Of a stretch of 48,140 bases of DNA, positions 42,199 to 48,140 are shown piece by piece. The stretch covers positions 1 through 48,140 of the forward strand of contig CALHXW010000058.1 of NCBI GenBank assembly GCA_938040325.1, read 5' to 3'. The DNA is from an uncultured bacterium. Its GTDB lineage: Bacteria > Myxococcota_A > UBA9042 > PHBI01. The translations under genes were made by a program, and so were the position numbers. The notes beneath the pieces are model-generated. The model had not been told where the DNA came from and did not search any database. It was given only the letters and a program-made list of their open reading frames with translations. The first letter of the stretch is position 1, and every line of letters begins with the position of its first letter.

Positions 42199-43935
42199 TC
42201 ACATCCGCGCCATCCGAGGGATGTTGAGGCAGCTCAGGCCAATATCAAGGCCGCGAGCCGTTGCAACGACCAGCGCCATGCGACTCTCACGAAGTGCTTC
42301 GTCGTCCGTTCCGAGGACCTTGCACTTGGCATAGAACGCGTTGAACTTGCGCGCGAGTACGTACAAGTACTCGCAGAGGATATGCGGCAGCAGCTGCTTG
42401 CGGACGCGCTCGAGCGTGTCGCCAAGCTTCGTCAGCTCGCGGGCGAGCTCTCGCTCTTCGTCGCGCTCGAAGCGCAGGGGGGCGCCGCTTGCGACGAATG
42501 GGCTCCCCTGCCGGGACTCGTACTCGCGAACCACCGAGTTGCTCCGCACGAGCGTGTATTGCAGGTACGGGCCCGTGTTGCCCTCGGCGGCCAAGAGCTT
42601 GTCCCACTCAAACTTATAGTCGGTCGCTCTGTGCTGGGCCATGTCAGCATACTTCACCGCGCCGATACCGACCCGCTGGGCGATCCGTCGTTGCTCCACC
42701 TCGCCAACGTCAGGCCACTTCTCAGCGACCTTTGGAAGGATGCGCTCTTCGGCTTCGTCTAGGAGATCGCTGAGGGCGACGGTCTCGCCGCTGCGCGTCT
42801 TAAAGGGCTTGCCGTCATCGCCGAGGATCATGCCGAAGTGGACATGCTCGAGGTCAAGGTCGCCGTGCCCCATCTTCGCCATGGTCGCGAAGAGCTTTCT
42901 GAAGTGTTCCTGCTGCCGCGAGTCGACAACGTAGAGCATGCGATCGGCACTGTATTCGCGAACGCGGAACAAGACGGTCGCAATGTCGCTCGTGGCGTAG
43001 TTGAACGCACCGTCGCGCTTGCGGACCAAAAACGGGATGTCGCCGAGCTTCTCCGACTCGTCGAAAAACACGCCGATGGCACCTTCCGTCTCACGCGCAA
43101 TACCGGCATCGAGCAGGCTGTCGACGACGCCCGCGAGCGCGTCGTTGTAGTGGCTCTCGCCGTGCCAGGTGTCGAACTCGACCTCGAGTCGGTCGTAGGC
43201 CTTTTGGGCCTCAATGCGGCTGATCTCGACGAAGCGCTCCCAGAGCGCAAGGTTCTCTGGATCGCCCGCCTGCAGACCTGCAAGCTCTGCACGGCACGCG
43301 TCCGCTATCGCCTCGTCTTCCTTACCGCGCGCCGAACCAAGCTTGTAAAGACGCTCAAGCTCGCCGATGGGGTCGGACGCGAGCGCTACTTCGTCGCGCT
43401 CCTGTTTCCACGCCCAGATGAGGATGCCGAACTGGGTCCCCCAGTCACCGACGTGGTTGTCGCCAATGACCGTGTCGCCCAGAAAGCGGAGGGTCCGTAC
43501 GAGTGCGTCACCCAGGACGGTCGAACGAAGGTGGCCCACATGCATGCGCTTGGCGACGTTGGGACTCGAGAAGTCGACCACGATCGTCTCGAGCTCCGTG
43601 CTCTTTGCGATACCGAGTCGGTCGTCGGTCGCAGCCCGACCGATGGTCTTTGCCACCCAGTCATCGTTGAGCTTCAGGTTGATGAAGCCCGGACCCGCAA
43701 GGCTTGGCTCACCGCACATGCCGCCGGTGTCCAGCACGTCGACGACCTTCTGCGCCAGCTTGCGCGGGTTGTCGCGGAGCGTCTTAGCCAATGGCAGCAC
43801 GCCATTGATTTGGTAATCGCCGAACTTGGGGTCGGTGCAGGCGCGGACGTCGGGATCATCGACGTCGACACCAAGCGCTTCCTTGATGGCTTGCGTCGCC
43901 ATCTGGCTCAGCTCGTGCAAGATCCTGCCGCTCAT
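42199..43935 (-). CDS. argS: Arginyl-tRNA synthetase
   Basis: Charges tRNA-Arg. The 578-residue class I synthetase has an N-terminal Add1 domain, the HIGH-type motif HVGH (132-135 in PNVAKRMHVGHLRST), the catalytic-core segments GDNHVGDWGTQFG and DIATVLFRVREYSADRMLYVVDSRQ, a KMSKS-loop equivalent KPFKTRSG, and a C-terminal DALR anticodon-binding domain ending PRMARM. The ATG at 43935 follows GGAGG; the extra upstream frame of about 90 codons overlaps the divergent miaE region and is unlike ArgS. Length and motifs are normal. Confidence 0.95.
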   Translation of the reverse strand: MSGRILHELSQMATQAIKEALGVDVDDPDVRACTDPKFGDYQINGVLPLAKTLRDNPRKLAQKVVDVLDTGGMCGEPSLAGPGFINLKLNDDWVAKTIGRAATDDRLGIAKSTELETIVVDFSSPNVAKRMHVGHLRSTVLGDALVRTLRFLGDTVIGDNHVGDWGTQFGILIWAWKQERDEVALASDPIGELERLYKLGSARGKEDEAIADACRAELAGLQAGDPENLALWERFVEISRIEAQKAYDRLEVEFDTWHGESHYNDALAGVVDSLLDAGIARETEGAIGVFFDESEKLGDIPFLVRKRDGAFNYATSDIATVLFRVREYSADRMLYVVDSRQQEHFRKLFATMAKMGHGDLDLEHVHFGMILGDDGKPFKTRSGETVALSDLLDEAEERILPKVAEKWPDVGEVEQRRIAQRVGIGAVKYADMAQHRATDYKFEWDKLLAAEGNTGPYLQYTLVRSNSVVREYESRQGSPFVASGAPLRFERDEERELARELTKLGDTLERVRKQLLPHILCEYLYVLARKFNAFYAKCKVLGTDDEALRESRMALVVATARGLDIGLSCLNIPRMARM

Positions 43936-44080
43936 GTCTGCCTCCGGTGCTTCGAACCTCGCGGAGCCTACGAGCCACGCGTCCGGTTGGAAACCCAAAA
44001 GCTCGTGCCACGTGTGTGCGCCGCCCACGCGCGAGCGCAATCCAGTTGCCAGGCCGCTGCGACGGTGGCAACACCGGTGC

Positions 44081-44659
44081 ATGCGAGTAGCTCCCGGCGC
44101 CCGAGACACAGCGTGGATTGAGATGGCCCTCTCAGACGACTTGGCCTTGCTCAGCGACCACGCGCACTGTGAGAAGAAGGCGGCCGCCAGCGCGATCGGG
44201 CTCATCGCGCGCTACTACGAACAACCCCTGCTCGTCAGCGCGATGGCGTCGCTCGCGCAGGAAGAGATGGCGCACTTCGAGGAGGTCCATGGGTTGCTCG
44301 TCGCGCGGGGCGGGACCCTTGGCGCCGACAACGGGGACCCTTACGTCAAGGCGCTCCTCGCGTCGGTCCGAGGTATCGCCAAACACGACAAGCTGCTCGA
44401 TCGGCTGCTCATCTCGTCGCTGATCGAAGCGCGCAGCTGCCACCGCCTGCAGCTCCTCGCGGCAAACCACACCGATCCCGAGCTTGCTGAGATGTTTGCC
44501 CGCTTGGTCCGGAGCGAGGGCCAACATGCCCACCAGTTCGTCGACCTCGCTCGTCAGCTCGTGGGAGACCGTGAACCCGTCGACGAGCGGCTAGCTGAGC
44601 TCGTTGACATCGAGCAGGCCATCATCGACAGCACCCCGATCCGGTGTGCGATTCACTGA
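44081..44659 (+). CDS. miaE: tRNA-(ms2io6A) hydroxylase MiaE-like
   Basis: A non-heme di-iron monooxygenase that hydroxylates the isopentenyl group of ms2i6A37 in tRNA. The 192-residue product is a ferritin-like helical bundle with di-iron ligand motifs: the Glu in HCEKKAAASA, EEMAHFEEVH, EARSCHRLQLL and SEGQHAHQFVDLA. The ATG at 44081 is used; no strong ribosome-binding site is obvious, so a nearby alternative start is possible. MiaA and MiaB, which make the substrate, are not in the window. It is divergent from argS and convergent with the aminomutase gene (3 bp between stops). Confidence 0.9.
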   Translation: MRVAPGARDTAWIEMALSDDLALLSDHAHCEKKAAASAIGLIARYYEQPLLVSAMASLAQEEMAHFEEVHGLLVARGGTLGADNGDPYVKALLASVRGIAKHDKLLDRLLISSLIEARSCHRLQLLAANHTDPELAEMFARLVRSEGQHAHQFVDLARQLVGDREPVDERLAELVDIEQAIIDSTPIRCAIH

Positions 44660-44662
44660 GCC

Positions 44663-45823
44663 TCAGCGGGCCGGGTACTCGTAGATCTCGCCGGCCCAGT
44701 TCCTGAACACGATCCGCTCGTCGTCTTGTTCGATGATGTACTCAGGAACCAGCGGGATCTTTCCGCCGCCGCCCGGCCCATCGATAACGTAGTGAGGAAC
44801 GGCCATGCCCGAGGTGTGGCCGCGCAGCGCTCGGATGATGTCGAGGCCTGCGGCGACCGTTGTGCGGAAGTGGCTGATGCCCTCGGCGAGGTCGGCCTGG
44901 AAGAGATAGTAGGGCCGGCAGCGCTGACGAAGCAGCCAGTGGTTGGTGGCCCGGACAACGTCTGCGTCATCATTGACGCCTTTGAGTAAGACCATCTGGT
45001 TGGCGACGCTCAAGCCACCGTCAGCAAGCCTCCGAAGGCAACGAGCGGCTTCCGGAGTGCACTCGCCTGGGTGGTTGAAATGCGTGTGGACCAAGACTGG
45101 CTGATGACGCTTCAGCATCGCGATGGTGGCGTCGGAGAAGCGCTGCGGCAGCGTCACCGGGTTGCGGGTGCAGAGCCGGATGATCTCGACATGAGGGATC
45201 GCGCGGATGGCTCCTAGCAGCGTGTCGAGCCGGGCGTCCGACAGCGTCATCGGATCGCCGCCGCTGACCAAGACATCCCGGACCTCCGGGTGGCTGCGGA
45301 TATAGTCGAGCCCTGTCGCGATCTGGGCTTTGGCGGCGGCCGACGTCGGGTCGCTGACCTTCCGCTTTCGCGTGCAGTGCCGGCAATACACCGGGCAGTG
45401 GTGCGTGACGTAGAAGAGGACGCGGTCAGGGTACCGGTGAGTAATTCCCGGCACCGTCATGTGGCGCTCTTCACCAAGTGGATCGCGCAGATCCACTGGC
45501 GACGGGTTCAGCTCGTCAGGGTGCGGAATGGCCTGTTGCCGAACTGGACACTGCGGGTCCGAGCGATCCATCAAGGTCGCGTAGTACGGGGTGATTCCCA
45601 TGCGAAACGCATCGGCCGTCGCCGAGATGGCGTGCCGCTCGCCATCGCTCAGCTCGAAGTGTCCACCGAGGGCGTCGAAGTCTTGGGCCGAGCGCAAGCG
45701 GTTCTGCTGTTGCCAGCGCCAGTCGTTCCACTTGTCATCGCTGACGTCCGACCACGGGCCGCGCGGCGTTGCGCCGGTGACATCGGAGGTCACCTTGGAC
45801 ACTTCTGGAAATAGCTCGTGCAC
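44663..45823 (-). CDS. KamA-family radical SAM/PLP aminomutase (lysine 2,3-aminomutase-like)
   Basis: A 386-residue radical SAM enzyme that would move an amino group from C2 to C3 of lysine or a related substrate. The GTG at 45823 is preceded by AAGG. The 4Fe-4S motif is Cys143-x3-Cys147-x2-Cys150 (HHCPVYCRHCTRKRKV). GGDPMTL, the PLP lysine region GPGGGGKIPLVPEYI and the arginine-rich LCTRNPVTLPQRF match KamA/AblA. AblB, the acetyltransferase usually paired with AblA for N-epsilon-acetyl-beta-lysine, is not adjacent. The length is between EpmB (about 340) and typical clostridial KamA (416), so EpmB or a glutamate/arginine-type aminomutase are alternatives. Confidence 0.87.
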   Translation of the reverse strand: MHELFPEVSKVTSDVTGATPRGPWSDVSDDKWNDWRWQQQNRLRSAQDFDALGGHFELSDGERHAISATADAFRMGITPYYATLMDRSDPQCPVRQQAIPHPDELNPSPVDLRDPLGEERHMTVPGITHRYPDRVLFYVTHHCPVYCRHCTRKRKVSDPTSAAAKAQIATGLDYIRSHPEVRDVLVSGGDPMTLSDARLDTLLGAIRAIPHVEIIRLCTRNPVTLPQRFSDATIAMLKRHQPVLVHTHFNHPGECTPEAARCLRRLADGGLSVANQMVLLKGVNDDADVVRATNHWLLRQRCRPYYLFQADLAEGISHFRTTVAAGLDIIRALRGHTSGMAVPHYVIDGPGGGGKIPLVPEYIIEQDDERIVFRNWAGEIYEYPAR

Positions 45824-45984
45824 GGTCAGCCTTATGGTGTGTGACACAAGCGGCGTCAACGCTAACCACCCGGGCGACTCCCGATGCGATGACGCTGCCA
45901 CGGCGAGCGCCTTAGACACGTCTTTGTTGAGTGAACGAGCTGGCCGTAGCTTTACTCGACTTGTCGAGACCATATGGTGATGTC

Positions 45985-47019
45985 ATGGGCTGGTCGCTTA
46001 CTATAGGTCGCGTGTTCGGAATCCCGGTGAAGGTTCACGTGACGTTGCTCCTGCTGGTGGGCGTTGTTGTTGCCATGACCGCGTCCACACCTCATGGCGG
46101 CATCGCAGGGCTTCTCTTTGCAGCCCTTGTCTTTGGTTCCGTGCTGTTCCACGAGCTGGGCCATGCTTTAGTTGCGCGGCGCTTCTCGGTCGAGACGCGG
46201 GAGATCATGCTCCTGCCGATCGGCGGGGCAGCTGTGCTCTCCAAGAGCCCCGACAAGCCATCGGACGAGATGTGGATCGCCCTAGCAGGGCCAGCTGTGA
46301 GCTTGCTGGTGGCACTGGCGGCTTGGCTCGTGACGTTGGTGTCGCCGGTCGAGGTCGCGCGTGACCTGCTCGTCGTGAACCTCATCTTGGGGCTCTTCAA
46401 CCTTATCCCGGCGTTCCCCCTCGACGGCGGCCGTGCGCTGCGCGCTGGCCTTGTCCGGTGGATGGGGATGCTGCGCGCGACGCGCACAGCGGCGAAGCTG
46501 GGTCGGCTGCTGGCGATCGCTCTGGTCGTGCTCGGCATCTACCACGGCCAGTTCCTGCTCGGTATCGTCGGCGGCTTCATCTTTGTCGCGGCCGCAGCCG
46601 AAGAGCGCGGCACCATGATCCGCGCGATCATCGGTCACCGAACCGCCCGCGACGCGGTTCAGCCAGCACCTCAGACGCTCGGAGTGGCCTCGACAGCTGC
46701 AGAGGCGGCGAGGGTGTTTCGGGCCCACATCGAAGCCCGCGCGCTGCCGGTCGTCTTTGGCGATGCGATCCTCGGCGTCGTTCATCGCGATGTCATCGAA
46801 GCTTGCGCCGGCAACACGCCGGACGCGCCGCTTCAGAACTTCTTGGACCGCAATGTGCTTACCCACAACGGAAGTGGTTCGCTCCTCGCGCTCCTCCAGG
46901 AGATGGGGCGTGCAGGAAGCCGGATTGCCATCATCGTCGATGAAGGTAGCCTCCGCGGGCTCGTCGTCCTGGAAGCCATCCTCGATGATATCCGAGCGGC
47001 GCGGCACGCGGAGTTCTAG
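45985..47019 (+). CDS. Site-2-protease-like M50 metalloprotease with C-terminal CBS-like region
   Basis: A 344-residue membrane protease. The ATG at 45985 begins GWSLTIGRVFGIPVKVHVT, the usual start of Rv2625c/SpoIVFB-type M50 proteins. HELGH lies at residues 56-60 in a transmembrane helix, and NLIPAFPLDGGRALRA contributes the third ligand region. Residues beyond about 230 form a soluble domain like a CBS pair (ILGVVHRDVIEACAG, IAIIVDEGSLRGLVVLEAILDDI), which may bind nucleotides and regulate activity. It differs from the smaller M50 protein at 10 kb in having this domain. The TAG stop is supplied by the CTAG at the left end of a type I element. Confidence 0.9.
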   Translation: MGWSLTIGRVFGIPVKVHVTLLLLVGVVVAMTASTPHGGIAGLLFAALVFGSVLFHELGHALVARRFSVETREIMLLPIGGAAVLSKSPDKPSDEMWIALAGPAVSLLVALAAWLVTLVSPVEVARDLLVVNLILGLFNLIPAFPLDGGRALRAGLVRWMGMLRATRTAAKLGRLLAIALVVLGIYHGQFLLGIVGGFIFVAAAAEERGTMIRAIIGHRTARDAVQPAPQTLGVASTAAEAARVFRAHIEARALPVVFGDAILGVVHRDVIEACAGNTPDAPLQNFLDRNVLTHNGSGSLLALLQEMGRAGSRIAIIVDEGSLRGLVVLEAILDDIRAARHAEF

Positions 47020-47214
47020 CAGCGTTCGGGGAAACGAGGATTCGGGGACGCGCGTGAGGTGTGTCGCTGGGGTGACGACCGAAGGGAAACCTCAACGCGG
47101 GTTGCAGGGACGCAGTCCCTGAGTGATCCTGAGATCGACAGGAGCTGCGCCCCTGGACCCGCGTTGAGCACATCACGAACTCATCAGATTTCTCGTTTCC
47201 CCGAACGCTGCTAG
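47016..47214 (+). mobile_element. Type I CTAG-bounded MITE-like element, copy B
   Basis: A 199-bp unit with a 23-bp perfect terminal inverted repeat starting CTAGCAGCGTTCGGGGAAA and continuing CGAG. The interior has a 7-bp-stem hairpin around CAGGGACGCAGTCCCTG, the palindrome-like GATCCTGAGATC and CAGGAGCTGCGCCCCTG. The first CTAG contains the stop codon of the upstream protease gene, and the last CTAG (47211-47214) is also the first CTAG of the next element. Confidence 0.85.
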
Positions 47215-47389
47215 AGCGCCGAACGGGCAGTTGCCACCTGCCTCGACGCGGGATTGAGCGCGGTGCTTAGCTTCATCCGCGCTAGAGGGACGACGTCCCT
47301 GAGTATCCCGATATGCTCGGTCCTCGCTTCTTGAGCAACGGCCCAATTCCACGTCGATCCAGGCGGCGCCCGTCCGTTCGGTGCTCTAG
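47211..47389 (+). mobile_element. Type II CTAG-bounded MITE-like element, copy E1
   Basis: A 179-bp unit with terminal inverted repeats CTAGAGCGCCGAACGG on the left and CCGTTCGGTGCTCTAG on the right (15 of 16 positions pair). The interior contains a hairpin AGGGACGACGTCCCT and blocks shared with the copies at 28.6 kb and 3.0 kb. An extra CTAG occurs internally at 47282-47285, next to the hairpin, so this copy may itself be composite. Confidence 0.8.
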
Positions 47390-47548
47390 CAGCGTTCGGG
47401 GAAATGCGAAATCTGATGACTTTGCGATGCGCACCACTGGAGCGATGATCTCGAGATCACCTTGTCCCGACAGGGTTTCCTCTCGTTCGCTGCCCCAGCA
47501 GCACGCCTCACTTCGTCCCGAAAACCGCATTTCCCCGAACGCTGCTAG
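47386..47548 (-). mobile_element. Type I CTAG-bounded MITE-like element, copy C (inverted)
   Basis: A 163-bp unit with a 23-bp perfect terminal inverted repeat, CTAGCAGCGTTCGGGGAAA followed by TGCG. It is inverted relative to copies A and B. It keeps the palindrome GATCTCGAGATC and the GATGCGCACCACTGGAGCG block but lacks about 35 bp of the internal part present in B and D. Confidence 0.85.
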
Positions 47549-47720
47549 AGCGCCGAACGGTTGGGTACCACGCGCCACCACGCGGTTTTGGACCGACGCT
47601 GGGCGTCGCTCCTCGGCGTCGCTACTCGGTCACTTATCCCGATAAACTCCCTCATCGCTCCTTCAGCGACGGCCCAAAACCGCGCTGATCCGCACGCTGC
47701 CCACGCGTTCGGTGCTCTAG
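47545..47720 (+). mobile_element. Type II CTAG-bounded MITE-like element, copy E2
   Basis: A 176-bp unit with left end CTAGAGCGCCGAACGG and right end CGTTCGGTGCTCTAG. Its right part (TTATCCCGATAAACTC, CGACGGCCCAAAACCGCG, CACGCTGCCCACGCG) aligns with copy E1 and with the fragment next to dnaE2 at 36271-36301. The left interior is different from E1, including a GACGCTGGGCGTC hairpin. Confidence 0.78.
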
Positions 47721-47916
47721 CAGTGTGGCCGGGAAATGCGAAATCTGATGACGTTGCGATGCGCTCATCGCGGGGACCAGTGGCGCAGCCCCTGTTGATC
47801 TTGAGATCACTCAGGAGCTGCGCCGCTGCAACCCGCGTTGTGGTTTCCTCTCGTTCATCACACCAGCGGCACACCTCACTTCGTCCCAGAATCCGCATTT
47901 CCCCGAGCGCGGCTAG
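47717..47916 (-). mobile_element. Type I CTAG-bounded MITE-like element, copy D (inverted)
   Basis: A 200-bp unit in the same orientation as copy C. Its terminal repeats are imperfect: the left end resembles copy A (GTGGCCGGGAAATGCG) and the right end resembles copies B/C (CGCATTTCCCCGAGCG), as if it were a recombinant of two subtypes. The interior includes GATCTTGAGATC flanked by GCGCAGCCCCTG and CAGGAGCTGCGC, giving a nested inverted repeat. Confidence 0.78.
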
Positions 47917-47992
47917 ACTCGACGTTAGCCATTTTGAGAATCGGAGACTTCTCTGTCTCCAGGTGCACTCTCTTTTTTGGCCAAAACGTGGG

Positions 47993-48140
47993 TCATGAAC
48001 GGGTCGACGAGAATGGATTGCTCGTCCGATGCCGGTACCGCGGGGGGATACGCCGATTGTTGTGATGCTGGCAAAGCACGCGGAGATTCGATGCCGAGTG
48101 CTCTCCGCCGAGTGCAAAGGGATGGATGTGGTCGAGCTGC
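47993..48140 (-). CDS. HNH endonuclease, C-terminal part (5' end outside window)
   Basis: An open minus-strand frame of 48 residues enters from the right edge and stops with TGA at 47993-47995. It reads LDHIHPFALGGEHSASNL then RVLCQHHNNRR, the McrA/HNH (PF01844-type) ending: the His of DHIHP, the Asn of SASN, and the final HN pair of CQHHN, with one zinc-type cysteine visible. HNH nucleases nick or cut DNA; in this position it could belong to a homing or mobile element, a restriction system, or one of the many free-standing HNH genes. The start and N-terminal domain cannot be seen. A repeat array lies directly downstream. Confidence 0.8.
   Translation of the reverse strand, partial: QLDHIHPFALGGEHSASNLRVLCQHHNNRRIPPRYRHRTSNPFSSTRS

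Larger units (their letters stand above)
47020..47992. other. About 970 bp without a gene: alternating repeat mosaic
   Basis: The stretch is almost entirely the element series type I (B), type II (E1), type I (C), type II (E2), type I (D), each neighbour sharing one CTAG. Long open frames across it on the minus strand only translate the repeats and show the same peptides again and again (SDDFAF, DEREET-like). The last 75 bp before the HNH stop (47917-47992) are unique sequence with a T-run (47971-47977) and no recognised feature. Confidence 0.8.

Noticed and set aside
42838..44121. 427-codon plus-strand open frame
   Set aside because: Antisense to argS, which has complete catalytic motifs; no protein family resemblance.
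44663..45823. EpmB (EF-P lysine aminomutase) identity
   Set aside because: The cluster motif and PLP lysine fit the whole family, but length and absence of epmA/efp nearby do not single out EpmB; kept as KamA-family without a symbol.
47016..47916. CRISPR array
   Set aside because: Units are 160-200 bp, palindromic at their ends and alternate in type and orientation; there are no short direct repeats with unique spacers and no cas genes.
47545..48117. 190-codon minus-strand open frame across the repeat array
   Set aside because: It translates MITE sequences and runs out of frame with the real HNH coding sequence; the same peptide fragments appear in the frames over the other repeat copies.

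Overview
The window is GC-rich, densely coded bacterial chromosome. Repeated lipoproteins with Asp/Thr/Ala-rich linkers, MopE-type Cys/Asp repeats fused to kelch-like blades, thrombospondin-3/OmpA porins, Sel1 and TPR proteins, and a lexA-imuA-imuB-dnaE2 cassette together suggest a predatory or soil-type deltaproteobacterium (Myxococcota/Bradymonadota-like). This is an inference from gene content; there is no rRNA here and I recognised no tRNA, CRISPR array or intact transposase gene.

Layout. 1-5.3 kb (minus): citrate synthase, an uncharacterised duplicated-domain exported protein, and a TlpA-like lipoprotein thioredoxin coupled to an outer-membrane beta-barrel. 5.4-8.2 kb (minus): a 948-aa B12-binding-type radical SAM protein. 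8.5-9.9 kb (plus): Cys-rich lipoprotein, terminator, GNAT. 10.0-15.3 kb (minus): a deoxynucleoside-catabolic operon deoC, ALDH, truncated ALDH, deoA, M50 protease. 15.5-18.4 kb (minus): YggS, Maf and a Tat-exported PQQ-like propeller. 18.5-24.4 kb: acyl-CoA synthetase, TPR protein, trpB coupled to a truncated globin, and a hypothetical. 24.4-30.1 kb: a small secretin-N0-like protein, a 1234-aa MopE/kelch lipoprotein, and a Sel1 lipoprotein coupled to a stand-alone M17 N-domain protein. 30.3-36.3 kb (plus): SOS mutagenesis operon lexA-imuA-imuB-dnaE2, every junction overlapping, preceded by two near-identical palindromic operators of unusual sequence. 36.9-47.0 kb: OmpA/TSP3 protein, SRPBCC-epimerase fusion, kelch lipoprotein, SufE, ArgS, MiaE, KamA-type aminomutase, S2P-like M50 protease. 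47.0-47.9 kb: a mosaic of palindromic repeats. The right edge carries the 3' end of an HNH endonuclease gene.

The most notable non-genic signal is two families of short (about 145-200 bp) terminal-inverted-repeat elements. At 47.0-47.9 kb five copies of the two types alternate and share one CTAG tetranucleotide at each junction. Further copies lie at 36.3, 28.6 and 3.0 kb, always at gene 3' ends, and three genes use the TAG inside such a CTAG as their stop codon. This fits MITE-like elements with IS630-like CTAG target preference. Their terminal repeats co-vary between copies, which points to selection for hairpin structure or to gene conversion. The second candidate for something undescribed is the pair of CAGACA-N2-TGTCTG operators in front of the LexA-like gene, a motif I do not recall among catalogued LexA boxes.
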